Source: Vicia villosa (taxonomy: Eukaryota > Streptophyta > Magnoliopsida > Fabales > Fabaceae). Taken from it: a DNA stretch of 64,000 nt. Below the pieces are notes generated by a model, which had not been told where the DNA came from, searched no databases, and saw nothing but the letters and a program-made list of their open reading frames with translations. A program made the position numbers and the translations under genes. Below are positions 23,254-34,192 of the stretch, piece by piece. The stretch is taken from contig NW_026705237.1 in the NCBI RefSeq assembly GCF_029867415.1, positions 124,001 through 188,000 of the forward strand. The letters are read 5' to 3'. Position 1 is the first letter of the stretch; the number at the start of each line of letters is the position of its first letter.

Positions 23254-23538
23254 TCATTCTGGGCATAAATCCATACTGATGTTCTTCAGAATAAACTTAA
23301 ACCTATCTTCAGCTAGGGGTTTTGTAAAGATATCAGCCCATTGATGGTCTGTATCCACAAAGTTTAAAGAAATAACACCCTTCTGAACATAGTCCCTTAT
23401 GAAATGATGTTTAATCTCAATATGTTTAGCTTTTGAATGAAGAATAGGATTCTTAGATAAACATATAGCAGAAGTATTATCACAGAATATAGGAATGTTA
23501 CTCTCAAATATCTGATAATCTTCCAACTGACTCTTCAT
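23254..23538 (-). pseudogene. Sirevirus pol, C-terminal RNase H segment after a stop
   Basis: Continues the pol frame directly after an in-frame TAG near 23540. It contains the last conserved copia RNase H section: DNTSAICLSKNP, HSKAKHIEIKHHFIRDYV and the terminal ADIFTKPL. Without read-through the polyprotein would end before this section and RNase H would be incomplete. Confidence 0.9.
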
Positions 23539-26388
23539 CTAGAGCATCTGTGTACTACAACCAGCAGCTGCGACATATTCTGCTTCTGTTGTTGATAGAG
23601 CAATGGTTGCTTGCTTCTTGCTGTACCAGGAGATCAAGTGACTTCCAAGAAATTGACAACTTCCTGAAGTACTTTTTCTTTCAATTCTGTCTCCAGCATA
23701 ATCAGCATCGCAGAATCCTACTAAGTTGTATTCTTTAGATTTTCTGTAAACTAAACCAACATTAGTAGTACCTTTCAGATACCTTAGAATTCTCTTAACA
23801 GCAGTTAAATGATATTCTCTAGGATCTGATTGGAATCTAGCACACAAACAAACACTGAACAGAATGTCAGGTCTAGAAGCAGTCAAATATAGAAGAGATC
23901 CAATCATACCTCTGTATAACTTCTGATCTACCTTCTTACTTACCTCATCCTTACCTAGGATGCATGTTGGATGCATAGGAGTTTTGGCTTCTTTGCAGTC
24001 CAGAAGATTAAACTTCTTCAGAAGTTCCTTCACATACTTGGTTTGGTGAACATATGTTCCTTCTGATGTTTGATTTATTTGTATTCCAAGGAAATACTTG
24101 AGTTCTCCCATCATGCTCATTTCAAACTCAGCCTGGATAGACTTAGCAAACTCCTTTCCAAGTGTAGCATTAGATGTTCCAAAAATAATATCATCCACAT
24201 ATATTTGACAAATTAAAATATCCTTTTCAAAGGTTTTACAAAAGAGAGTAGTGTCCACTTTTCCTCTAGTGAAACCATTATCCAGAAGGAAAGAACTTAA
24301 GCGTTCATACCAAGCTCTGGGAGCTTGCTTCAATCCATATAATGATTTCTTTAGTTTAAACACATGATTCGGAGACATAGAGTCTTCAAAACCAGGAGGT
24401 TGATGGACATAAACTTCTTCATCTATATAACCATTTAAGAAGGCACTCTTAACATCCATTTGATAGAGAGTGATGTTATGTTGAGTGGCAAAAGAAATTA
24501 ATAAACGAATAGATTCTAACCTGGCCACTGGTGCAAAGGTTTCTGTATAATCAATCCCTTCTTGCTGACTATAACCCTGAGCCACCAGTCTGGCTTTGTT
24601 CCTTACCACTTCACCTTTCTCACTGAGCTTGTTTCTGAAGACCCATTTTGTACCAATTATATTGAATCCATTTGGTCTAGGAACAAGATCCCAAACATCA
24701 TTCCTTGTAAACTGATTTAGTTCTTCTTGCATAGCAATTATCCAGTCTGGATCTTCTAGAGCATGATCAACAGAAGTTGGCTCGATCAAAGATACAAGAC
24801 CTAATTGACAGACTGCACTGTTCTTAAGGAATGCTCTTGTTCTGATTGGATCATCCTTCTTTCCAAGAATGACATCTTCTGAATGACCAGAGATGAGTCT
24901 GGATGATCTTCTGACAGATGGCTCTTCAGAAATGCTTAGATCCTCCAGAGAAGCTGATACTTGATCTTCCGATTCTTTGCTTCTGAGAGGTTCTGCTTCT
25001 GATGCGTTGCTTCTTGGCTCAACAACTTCTGATATGTCAATATCACAATCTGCAAAATTATCAAACTGCTTTGGTTTTTCAGAACCAAGCTTATCATCAA
25101 ACCTGATATTGATTGATTCTTCTACAACCAATGTTTCAGTATTGTATACTCTGTAGCCTTTTGAGCGTTCAGAATATCCAAGAAGGAAACATTTTTGTGC
25201 TTTGGAATCAAACTTACCAAGATGATCTTTAGTGTTCAGAATAAAACATACACATCCAAAAGGATGGAAATATGAAATGTTGGGCTTTCTATTCTTCCAC
25301 AATTCATAGGGAGTCTTATTTAGAATAGGTCTGATAGAGATTCTATTCTGAATATAACATGCAGTGTTTATTGCTTCTGCCCAGAAATGCTTAGCCATAT
25401 TGGTTTCATTGATCATGGTTCTGGCCATTTCTTGCAGAGTCCTATTCTTTCGTTCTACAACCCCATTTTGCTGTGGAGTTCTAGGACAAGAGAAATCATG
25501 GGCAATACCATTTTCTTTGAAGAACTCTTCAAAGGATCTGTTCTCAAATTCACCACCATGATCACTTCTGACCTTTATGATTTTACACTCTTTTTCAGAT
25601 TGAATCTGAATGCAGAAATCAAAGAACACTGAATGAGTCTCATCCTTGTGTTTCAAGAATTTTACCCAAGTCCAGCGACTATAATCATCTACGATGACTA
25701 ATCCATATTTCTTTCCTCTGACAGATGCTGTTTTGACTGGTCCGAACAGATCAATGTGCAAGAGTTCTAAAGGCCTTGAGGTAGAAACAACATTCTTAGA
25801 CTTGAATGCAGGTTTGGAGAACTTGCCCTTCTGACATGCTTCACAAAGAGCATCTGATTGGAATTTCAGATTAGGGAGTCCTCTGACAAGATTCAGTTTG
25901 TTAATCTGAGAGATCTTTCTCAAACTAGCATGACCTAATCTCCTGTGCCAGACCCACTGCTCGTCAGAAACAGACATAAGACAAGTCACCTTCTGACTCA
26001 TAAGATCTTGCAGATCTGTCTTATAAATGTTGTTCTTCCTCTTGCCTGTAAATAGGATTGAGCCATCCTTCTGATTTACAGCCTTGCAAGACTCTTGATT
26101 AAAGATTATATCATAACCATTGTCACTTAATTGACTGATAGATAAGAGGTTATGAGTTAAACCTTCTACAAGAAGTACATTAGAAATGGAAGGAGAGATA
26201 CCAGACTTTATAGTTCCAGAGCCAATTATCTTGCCCTTCTGATCTCCTCCGAACTTGACTTCTCCTCCAGACTTAAGCACCAGGTCTTGGAACATAGACC
26301 TTCTTCCTGTCATGTGTCGCGAGCATCCAGAGTCCAGGTACCATGACATGTTGTGCTTTGTCCTTCTTGCAGCCAAGGATATCTGCAA
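23539..26388 (-). pseudogene. Sirevirus pol: protease, integrase, reverse transcriptase, RNase H
   Basis: 949 open codons in the +1 frame relative to gag, overlapping it by about 116 nt; the frame begins at TTG, not ATG. Domains in order: aspartic protease (DSG at 19-21), the zinc-binding HHCC pre-integrase region (WHRRLGH at 147-153, CEAC near 182-185), the integrase core with D213, D276 and E312 (exact D,D35E spacing), reverse transcriptase (about 570-790) with YVDD at 730-733, and RNase H from about 890 (D894, TEAEY near 934-938). The frame ends at a TAG before the final RNase H segment. Apart from that stop and the frame change, all catalytic residues are present. The enzymes would copy and integrate element cDNA. 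Confidence 0.95.
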
Positions 26389-28192
26389 TAGGAATAATCT
26401 TATCCTTAGGTACCCACATCTTTTTGGGTCCTTTCTTGTTAGATTTTCTCAAGTTCTGATTGAACTTGGATTTAACATTGTAAGCAATAGGAGGAACAAC
26501 ATGATAATTCTTAATGAGAGTTTCGTGATATTTCCTAGGTTGTGCCACATGCTTCTTAGTGTGTGTAATGTGAAAACTTTGAGCATGTGAAGTGTGCCTA
26601 ATATCATGTGAGTGGCCATACTTGAACTGATCATACAATGGCTTGTATGTGAGTTTCATTTCATCAACAGGTTCAAGTTTGTATGGGGTTTCACCCTCAT
26701 AGCCAATGCCAACTCTTTTGTTTCCAGACACAGCATATATCATAGAAGCTAGCTGACTTCTGCCAATACTTCTAGATAAGAACTTTCTGAAACTTAAATC
26801 ATATTCTTTTAGAATATGGTTTAGACTAGGAGTGGATTTTTCTGAATTAGAAGGAGATCCAACATCATTGGATAATTTTAAAAGTTTATCTTTCAATTCA
26901 GAATTTTCCAATTCAAGCCTCTTTGTTTCAAATTCAAATAGCTTTTTCAGCTTTTTGTATTTGAGACTAATCTGAGACTTGAGTTCCAGAAGTTCAGTTA
27001 ATCCGGAAACTAACTCATCTCTAGTAAGTTCAGAAAATACCTCTTCAGAATCTGATTCTGATGTAGATTCTGATCCGTCATCTTCTGTAGCCATCAGCGC
27101 ACAGTTGGCCTGCTCATCTTCTGAATCATCTTCTGACTCATCCCAGGTTGCCATAAGACCTTTCTTCTTATGAAACTTTTTCTTGGGACTTTCCTTCTGA
27201 AGATTTGGACATTCATTCTTGTAGTGTCCAGGCTCATTGCATTCATAGCACATGACCTTCTTCTTGTCAAATCTTCTTTCATCAGAAGATTCTCCACGTT
27301 CAAATTTCCTTGAACTTCTGAAGCCTCTGAACTTCCTTTGCTTGGTCTTCCAGAGTTGATTTAGCCTTCTGGAAATCATGGACAGTTCATTTTCTTCTTC
27401 AGATTCTGATTCTTCAGGATCTTCTTCTTTGGCCTGAAAAGCGTTAGTGCATTTCTTGATATTTGATTTTAATGCAATAGACTTACCTTTCTTTTGAGGC
27501 TCGTTTGCGTCCAGCTCTATTTCATGACTTCTCAAGGCGCTGATAAGCTCTTCCAGAGAAACTTCATTCAGATTCTTTGCAATCTTGAATGCAGTCACCA
27601 TAGGACCCCATCTTCTGGGTAAGCTTCTGATGATCTTCTTTACATGATCAGCCTTGGTGTATCCTTTGTCAAGAACTCTCAATCCAGCAGTCAGAGTTTG
27701 AAATCTCGAAAACATCTTTTCAATGTCTTCATCATCCTCCATCTTGAAGGCTTCATACTTCTGGATTAAGGCTAGAGCTTTAGTCTCCTTGACTTGAGCA
27801 TTTCCCTCATGAGTCATTTTCAAGGACTCATATATATCATAGGCCGTTTCCCTGTTAGATATCTTCTCATACTCAGCATGAGAGATAGCATTCAGCAAAA
27901 CAGTTCTGCATTTATGATGATTCCTGAAAAGCTTCTTTTGATCATCGTTCATTTCTTGCCTTGACAGCTTTGCGCCACTGGCATTTACTGGATGTTTGTA
28001 ACCATCCATCAGAAGATCCCATAGATCACCATCTAGACCCAGAAAGTAACTTTCTAGTTTATCTTTCCAGTATTCAAAGTTTTCACCATCAAATACCGGC
28101 GGTCTAGTATAACCATTGTTACCGTTGTATTGCTCAGCAGAGCCAGATGTAGATGCAGGTGTAGGTGTAGTCTTTTCACTTTCATCAACCAT
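26273..28192 (-). CDS. Sirevirus gag (nucleocapsid) protein
   Basis: 639 codons from an ATG at 28192. The N-terminal half is a copia-type gag domain (FEYWKDKLESYF near 39-50, LTAGLRVLDKGY near 167-178, SLPRRWGPMVTAF near 190-202). The zinc knuckle CYECNEPGHYKNEC is at 315-328 (C-x2-C-x4-H-x4-C), followed by acidic Ser/Glu-rich and coiled-coil-prone sequence (about 395-440). It would package element RNA in cytoplasmic particles. It ends in a different frame from pol. The same gag end and frame relation occur in the second Sirevirus, so this is probably a family feature rather than a chance break. Confidence 0.92.
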   Translation of the reverse strand: MVDESEKTTPTPASTSGSAEQYNGNNGYTRPPVFDGENFEYWKDKLESYFLGLDGDLWDLLMDGYKHPVNASGAKLSRQEMNDDQKKLFRNHHKCRTVLLNAISHAEYEKISNRETAYDIYESLKMTHEGNAQVKETKALALIQKYEAFKMEDDEDIEKMFSRFQTLTAGLRVLDKGYTKADHVKKIIRSLPRRWGPMVTAFKIAKNLNEVSLEELISALRSHEIELDANEPQKKGKSIALKSNIKKCTNAFQAKEEDPEESESEEENELSMISRRLNQLWKTKQRKFRGFRSSRKFERGESSDERRFDKKKVMCYECNEPGHYKNECPNLQKESPKKKFHKKKGLMATWDESEDDSEDEQANCALMATEDDGSESTSESDSEEVFSELTRDELVSGLTELLELKSQISLKYKKLKKLFEFETKRLELENSELKDKLLKLSNDVGSPSNSEKSTPSLNHILKEYDLSFRKFLSRSIGRSQLASMIYAVSGNKRVGIGYEGETPYKLEPVDEMKLTYKPLYDQFKYGHSHDIRHTSHAQSFHITHTKKHVAQPRKYHETLIKNYHVVPPIAYNVKSKFNQNLRKSNKKGPKKMWVPKDKIIPIADILGCKKDKAQHVMVPGLWMLATHDRKKVYVPRPGA

Positions 28193-28264
28193 CTTTTACT
28201 GAAGCGTTTTTCTCTTCCTGAATCTTTTCTAAACACGGTTAAGTGCTTGCACCTTAGAACCGGC

Positions 28265-28276
28265 GCTCTGATGCCA
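28265..28276 (-). promoter_or_regulatory. Sirevirus primer-binding site
   Basis: Minus-strand TGGCATCAGAGC begins 2 nt inside the 5' LTR. It matches the initiator-Met tRNA site (TGGTATCAGAGC) used by most plant copia elements, with one difference. Confidence 0.85.
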
Positions 28277-28278
28277 AT

Positions 28279-29478
28279 TGAAGGATAGAAAAACACTTAG
28301 AAAGGGGGGGGATTGAATAAGTGTGACTTTAAATCTTGGACGATAAAAATAAATTGCACAATTATTTTTATCCTGGTTCGCTGTTAACGAAGCTACTCCA
28401 GTCCACCCCCGCAGAGATGATTTACCTCAACTGAGGATTTAATCCACTAATCGCACGGATTACAATGGTTTTCCACTTAGTCCGCAACTAAGTCTTCCAG
28501 AGTCTTCTGATCACACACTGATCACTCCAGGAACAACTGCTTAGTTCACTCCTAAGACTTTCTCTAGAGTCTACTGATCAACCTGATCACTCTAGTTACA
28601 AACTGCTCAGCCAACTGCTAAGACTTCCTAGAGTATACTGATCAACACGATCACTCTAGTTCCTTACAACTTAATGTAATCAATTCAAGAGTTTACAAAT
28701 GCTTCTTAAAAGCGATAATCACAAACTGTGATATTTCTCTTATCGTTTAAGCTTAATCTCACTAAGATATTACAACAGCAATGTAGTGAGTTGATGAAGA
28801 TTCTGAGCTTTGATTGAATAGCGTTTCAGCAAGTTTATTTTCGTTCAGAGTTGTTAAGAATTGGTAACCTTGCTTCTCATCAGAACTTCATATTTATAGG
28901 CGTTGAGAAGATGACCGTTGAGTGCATTTAATGCTTTGCGTGTTCCGTACAGCATTGCATTTAATGTTATACGCTTTTGTCAACTACCTCGAGCCTTGTT
29001 CACGCTGTGTCTACTGACGTTGCCTTTAGTAGCTTTAACGTTCCTTTTGTCAGTCAGCGTAGTCTGCCACGTGTACTTCCTTCTGATCTGATGTTTGTGA
29101 ATACGACGTTTGAATATCATCAGAGTCAAACAGCTTGGTGCATAGCATCTTCTGATCTTCTGACCTTGAAGTGCTTCTGAGCGTGATACCATCTTCTGAT
29201 CTTCAGTGCTTCTGATCTCATGTTCTTCTGATGCTTTCATAGACCCATGTTCTGATTCTGCTTCGACCATCTTCTGATGTCTTGCCAGACCATGTTCTGA
29301 TGTTGCATGCTGAACCATTTGAGACACAACTTCTGAGCGCTGAATTATGCGTACTCTTTATATATTTCCTGAAAGGGAAATTGCATTGGATTAGAGTACC
29401 ATATTATCTTAAGCAAAATTCATATTATTGTTATCATCAAAACTAAGATAATTGATAAGAACAAATCTTGTTCTAACA
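28279..29478 (-). repeat. Sirevirus 5' LTR
   Basis: 1200-bp partner of 19836-21034, differing visibly only by one G in the run at about 28304. It carries the presumed promoter, with a TATAAATA box at 28891-28898 on minus. An insertion TSD (tgagt) follows at 29479. Confidence 0.95.
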
Positions 29479-29483
29479 TGAGT

Positions 29484-29525
29484 TTGAATAAAAGGAATGA
29501 GATGGGCAAATTTTGGGGTATGACA
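29484..29525 (-). repeat. 3' LTR of Ogre derivative, distal 42 bp
   Basis: The remainder of the Ogre 3' LTR, separated from 19835 by the Sirevirus. On minus it starts TGTCATACCCCAAAATTTG at 29525. Directly beyond (29526-29538), minus GAACAGGGGCAGC is the polypurine tract. Confidence 0.9.
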
Positions 29526-29774
29526 GCTGCCCCTGTTCAATCTTCTTAAACATGAAGATGTAGGTTGGCCTGTGTGCCTGTTGGAATCTGAAGGTGGAAA
29601 AGGATTGAACACTAGAATACCAAGAAATTTGGCCTTGATGATATAGGGACCTTTGTCGGAGATGGGCTTGAAGATGCCATCCAGGTGTATGATGGGGATG
29701 GGCTTAAAGATGCCATCCAGTTGAGCATGCACTAGATTATGTTCGAAGTGTTTGAGAAGTAGTTGTTTGTATGT

Positions 29775-30332
29775 TGGTCGTGTCATTATTGTTCGTAGTA
29801 GATGAATTAGATCTTTGAGAGTTGATCGTGTCAGTATCGTTCGTAATACTTGAATTAGATCTTGGAAATGTGATCGTGTCTACACTGTTCGTGATGATAG
29901 AATTAGATCCTTAAAGGTTGATCGTGTCAGTACTCTTCGTAGCAATTGAATTAGATCTTCGGAAGATGATCGTGTCTACACCGTTCGTGATGATGGAATT
30001 AGATCTCTTGTCGTGTCAGCACCGTTCGTGGTAACTGAATTAGACTGAAGAGGTAATTGATCGTGTCCACACCGTTCGTGATGATAGAATTAGATCTCTT
30101 GTCGTGTCAGCACCATTCGTAGTAACTGAATTAGACTTTAGGGGATAATTGATCGTGTCCACACCGTTCGTGATGATGGAATTAGATCTCTGACCGTGTC
30201 AGTACCGTTCGTAGTAACTAAATTAGATCTTTGAAAATGATCGTGTCACCACTGTTCGTAGTAAATGAATTAGATATTGGAAGATGATCGTGTCAGTACT
30301 GTTCATAGTAGCTGAATTAGATCTTGGAAATT
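29775..30332. repeat. Tandem array, 43-49-bp units in alternating types, Ogre 3' region
   Basis: About 12 units share cgtgtc...ccgttcgt...gaattagatct. Two unit types partly alternate: one with gtcagtac..gttcgtagtaa.tgaa and one with gtc.acaccgttcgtgatgatgga. This gives a dimeric period of roughly 90-96 bp between about 29869 and 30190. There is no spacer-repeat structure as in CRISPR. Tandem subrepeats in this part of Ogre elements are known as a source of pea satellites. Confidence 0.9.
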
Positions 30333-31075
30333 TGGAACTTTTGTTCATTTGTATGTACCTGTGTTATGCAATAGGTATAGCAATTTTAATGCAATGTCAT
30401 GATGCATGTATTGTGTAATGAGTCCCTCAAAATAAATGAGAAACTTTGTATGTTATGCATGAGTTCATTATGAGGTAATGTATGCGATGTATGAATATGT
30501 TTATGATTTATAACGTATGACTATGATTTATGCTATTTGACACATCTTGATTGAGAAGATGGATCTTCATGTCATTGTAATTTTGATGTTCGATCTTATC
30601 TTAAAGATGCTCAGCTGGGGATTTATGATTTCTGCTTGGGGATGGTCAGTAACTTGATGTACCCTGACTGGGGATTAGAGATATTAATAAACCATGTTGG
30701 AGAAGAGCAAAGTCTTGGAGAACCGGTAGTGTTGAAGATGTAAACGCTATTGGGGAGCCATGTCTTTGTCGGGACGAGAGCATTTGAAGGTGATTACTCT
30801 GTGGGGATATGATCTTGTGAACCCGGCTCTGCGGGTGTCTTGAAAGTTGCCCCCAGTATTATAGCTGCCATTCATGGATTGGTATTGATTAGGACACACC
30901 AATAAATATTGATCGAAGTGTCAAGCTGGACTTGCATAGATTTGCCCCTGCTAGTAGGAACTTTGGAAAGATTCGCCTCGCGAGGACTTTATGAGATGTG
31001 CACTATGGGCGACATGCCCCTAGTACTCATAGGCCGAGGACAACATCCCATGTTGATTGGGAGGTAGCTTTAGAT
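30333..31075 (-). other. Non-coding Ogre 3' region
   Basis: No gene recognised. The sequence has many ATG-rich phrases (30360-30540) and 'ctggggat' phrases (30617-30675), but no conserved polymerase motif on either strand. Confidence 0.6.
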
Positions 31076-31358
31076 CTACTTGGATGCATGCCCCTGATTG
31101 TTTTGGCACCTTTGAGAGATTCTCAGAATCTTGACTTGATTGCCCCAGATTGATCGGGAAATAGTTTGAAATCCACTTGGGATGTATGCCTTTGACTTTT
31201 TGGCATTTGAGAGATTCTTGGAATCTTGACTTGATTGCCCCAGATTGATCGGGAAATAGCTTGAAACCCACTTGGGATGTATGCCTTTGACTGTTTGGTA
31301 TTTGATAGATCCTCGGAATCTTGACTTGATTGCCCCGGATTGATTGGACAAAGCATGT
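31076..31358. repeat. Tandem repeat, three 95-bp units
   Basis: Units begin near 31076, 31171 and 31266 with ccacttgggatgtatgcc and share gaatcttgacttgattgccc. A partial unit precedes them. The middle and third units are the most similar. Open frames in three phases on minus across this array are by-products of the repeat and are not called genes. Confidence 0.9.
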
Positions 31359-32748
31359 CATGACCCTTGTATTTGTTGACTTCTAATTGAATCCCGTGTA
31401 AAAGTTTTTGTTACTGAAGTGGTTTCGTCTGTCGGGATGACTTTTAGTCATTAGTTATACCCTGTGCAAATTCTTCCTGATGCTAACATTTGAAATTATG
31501 TAGCAGAATATGTTTAATAATGGAATCATGAGATGCAATGCATACGTTTGTCTTGAGCTTTTTTGAAAAACATTAAAATAGGAGATGTAAAAGCGTGATG
31601 TTTATAAAAACATGATTTTTGTAAACACAAGATATCAACTTCGCATTTATGGCAAACCTTAAGGAGTCAGTATACCTTTTTGGTGATAGTATGCTTTCGA
31701 ACTAACCACGCTTCAGTTAGGACTTTCAAGGGTTGTAACGTGGCTTAGTTCACGGTTTAAGAAACAAAGGATAATGGCTCAAAATTTGATTGTACCCACC
31801 CCTCTTCGTGATGATCTTCAGTCCTAAGCTCAGTTAATTCAAATTATGCATTCAGGTTCCAAGAGACTTTTGGATTTGCACCTTTGATAATGATGATGGT
31901 TCACAAGCAAAGAGAACTTTTGAGATGGCAGTCACTTCTTCCTTTTGGTAGTCAGAACATTGTGTTGTTCAGGAATTTAATGACTTCTCTTTTTTCATCT
32001 TTTTGATATCCCTAACTTTTGCCTGAACCGTCTATTTTGAGCTTACAGTCAGCGGGATGCCTTGATTTTTGCTTAAGTCATCTTTTTGATTTTTGACTTA
32101 GCAGACTTTTCTTTGTATATGTGTTTTTTCATTTTTTTTTTGAAAGATATTGACTGCCTTGCTTAATGATTGATGAACCATCATTGGCTTTTGATTGACA
32201 TCTCCAACACTTCTTTGATGTGTGCGGATGAACGCTTGTGATTGAAACCTTTGTTGAAAGGTGTACTGAATGATTCTCTTAAAATAGAATGCACAGCCAA
32301 AGTAACTGAGAACTACCCTGCCCCAGGTTATGATCAACGGTTTTAATTAGTACAAGGAAGAAACTTCTACTTCTTAGGCTCAAAGGGGTTGACGAGGGAT
32401 TAACATCGTTATATCTCCACTGTTTAGGAATTAAAACAATGCCTGTACATCGTCAACATAGTTCATTCAAAAGCATACTGTATGAGGTTGCGATATCATT
32501 TTCGTCTTCCTCCCTTTAAAGGCTTACGGCTTAGCAGGAGTTGAATATCACAAAACACATGCAAGGTAAAGACATAATTTAAAATAAGTGATAGCGAAAT
32601 AATTTAATCAAGACAAACATATGCAATGCAGTGATGATGATTATTAAAACAGATAATGTCTATCATGAGTCAAATGTTTAAACAAACAGAAAAGAAACTT
32701 GCAAATGAAAGTAATTCTAATGATCTAAAAAGTTCATCCTTCTAAACA
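31359..32748 (-). other. Non-coding region between Ogre gag-like ORF and tandem arrays
   Basis: This is where full Ogre elements would have protease and polymerase. No YVDD/YIDD-type, integrase or protease motif was found on minus in any frame examined, and no ORF above about 80 codons is convincing. It is probably replaced or deleted sequence. Confidence 0.6.
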
Positions 32749-33981
32749 TTAATCAATATTGTCGTGACTAGGAATGGGAGCAGTGATCACTACAGGAGTC
32801 TTGGGATGATTGAATTCAATTTCACCAGCATCGATCATGTCTTGAATCTTGTTCCTCAATGTCCAACAATTGTTGGTGTCATGTCCAGGACTATTGGAAT
32901 GATACGCACACCTTGCGTTGGGATTATAGCGAGGAGAGGAAGTGTTGGGATTCGTGGGAGGATCCTTTACGGTAATCAAGTTTGCTTTCAGCAGATATCG
33001 TAATGCTTGAGCCAGTGACATATTGATCTTTGTGAATTGACGCTTAGGTGCCTCTGTATTGCGCCCTTGTTGTAGAACTGGTGTAGAGATTAGAATTGTC
33101 CCCACAGATTGGTTGTGTTCATTACGACTTTTCCGATTGTACACAGCATCAGCCATATGAGATTCCTCAGGTAAGTTGAAGTCAAAGATCTGGTCGTCGA
33201 TTAAATCTTGGATCTTATTCTTCAATAGCCAGCAATCGTTAGTGTCATGTCCAATGCTGTCGGAGTGATAAGCACATCTTGCATTAGGATTATATTGATG
33301 AGACAAAGTGTTAGGATTCCGAGGCGGATCCCTCAACGTAATTAGCCGTTTCTTCAACATCTGTTGTAATGCTTCAGCCAAAGTCATGTTGATCTTTGTG
33401 AATTGTCTTTTAGGCGCGTTATGTTTACGTTGTGGTTGTGATGCTGATGTAGAGATCGGAACTTCCCCAACCTGTTGGTTGCATTTGTCTCGACCTTTCA
33501 AGTTGTGCACGGCAGTAGCTCTATAAGGCTCTTCAGTTGAATTGAAGTCAATGATTCTGTCGTCAATTAAGTCTTGGATCTTATGCTTCAATGGTCTACA
33601 ATCCTCCGTGTCATGACCAGGACTATTCGAATGATAAGCACATCTCGCATGGTACTTATACCTAGGAGTGGGGTTGGTAGGAAATGAATATGGAGGCAAT
33701 AGAGTTATCAAGTTCTGATCGAGCAGTTGTTGTAGAACTTGAGACAACGGCATGTGCAACGGAGTGAATGACCGCTTACGTTTGGATTTCCATTTATCTT
33801 GCACACCTTGCTCCCTTTGTTGATCCTTCTCCTTCTCGGTCAGAAGTGCCTTTAATTCTTCTTGCCCCTTGGCTAAGTGAAAGATTATTTTTCGGAACTG
33901 GTTATTCTGAGCCTGAAGATGTTTGACAGATTGTTCAAGATCCATTTTCTCGCTGAAATAAACAGCAGAAAGATGAGGCAT
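32749..33981 (-). CDS. Ogre-derived gag-like protein with three zinc knuckles
   Basis: 410 codons from an ATG at 33981, fully open. The N-terminus (about 12-60) looks coiled-coil forming and Glu/Lys/Gln-rich. Three consecutive modules follow. Each has a helical LAQALRYLLKANLIT-like segment, a proline-rich linker, a CAYHSNSPGHDTxxC knuckle and an LKxKIQDLID helix. The knuckle cysteines sit at 114/128, 236/250 and 358/372, a period of exactly 122 residues (366 bp), with C-x2-H-x5-H-x4-C ligands. Ogre Gag normally carries one such knuckle near its C-terminus. The capsid-like N-terminal domain is absent. It probably binds nucleic acid; a role in packaging is inference. Confidence 0.85.
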   Translation of the reverse strand: MPHLSAVYFSEKMDLEQSVKHLQAQNNQFRKIIFHLAKGQEELKALLTEKEKDQQREQGVQDKWKSKRKRSFTPLHMPLSQVLQQLLDQNLITLLPPYSFPTNPTPRYKYHARCAYHSNSPGHDTEDCRPLKHKIQDLIDDRIIDFNSTEEPYRATAVHNLKGRDKCNQQVGEVPISTSASQPQRKHNAPKRQFTKINMTLAEALQQMLKKRLITLRDPPRNPNTLSHQYNPNARCAYHSDSIGHDTNDCWLLKNKIQDLIDDQIFDFNLPEESHMADAVYNRKSRNEHNQSVGTILISTPVLQQGRNTEAPKRQFTKINMSLAQALRYLLKANLITVKDPPTNPNTSSPRYNPNARCAYHSNSPGHDTNNCWTLRNKIQDMIDAGEIEFNHPKTPVVITAPIPSHDNID

Positions 33982-34192
33982 TTGCTTTCTTGAAACCTGT
34001 GATGTAATGTTTACGAATGATATGATTATGCATATGCAATGATTTCAAGAAGTTAAAGGCTTTTTAACACATTTAAAGAAAACAAAATAGAAACAAGAAA
34101 AAATTAATAATTCAACTGGAAACCAATATGTTATAAGTTTTATGGTTACATCAAAGAGATACTGAAAATAATAAATAAAATAATAAAAGAAA

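Larger units (their letters stand above)
19836..29478 (-). mobile_element. Young Sirevirus (Ty1/copia) with gag, pol and short ORF3
   Basis: Two LTRs of 1199 and 1200 bp appear identical except for one G in a G-run near the outer end. TSD is tgagt and the primer site matches initiator-Met tRNA. Read on minus: 5' LTR, gag (28192-26273), pol in the +1 frame (to 23539, with a stop before the last RNase H segment), spacer, a 129-codon ORF3, tandem repeats, multiple polypurine tracts, 3' LTR. Near-identical LTRs mean recent insertion. The stop in pol makes this copy probably non-autonomous. It lies in an Ogre LTR. Confidence 0.95.

Noticed and set aside
29775..30332. CRISPR-like repeat pattern
   Set aside because: Units are contiguous and diverged with no unique spacers, and the context is a plant retrotransposon.
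31020..31361. Minus ORFs open in three frames (77-113 codons)
   Set aside because: By-products of the 95-bp tandem repeat.
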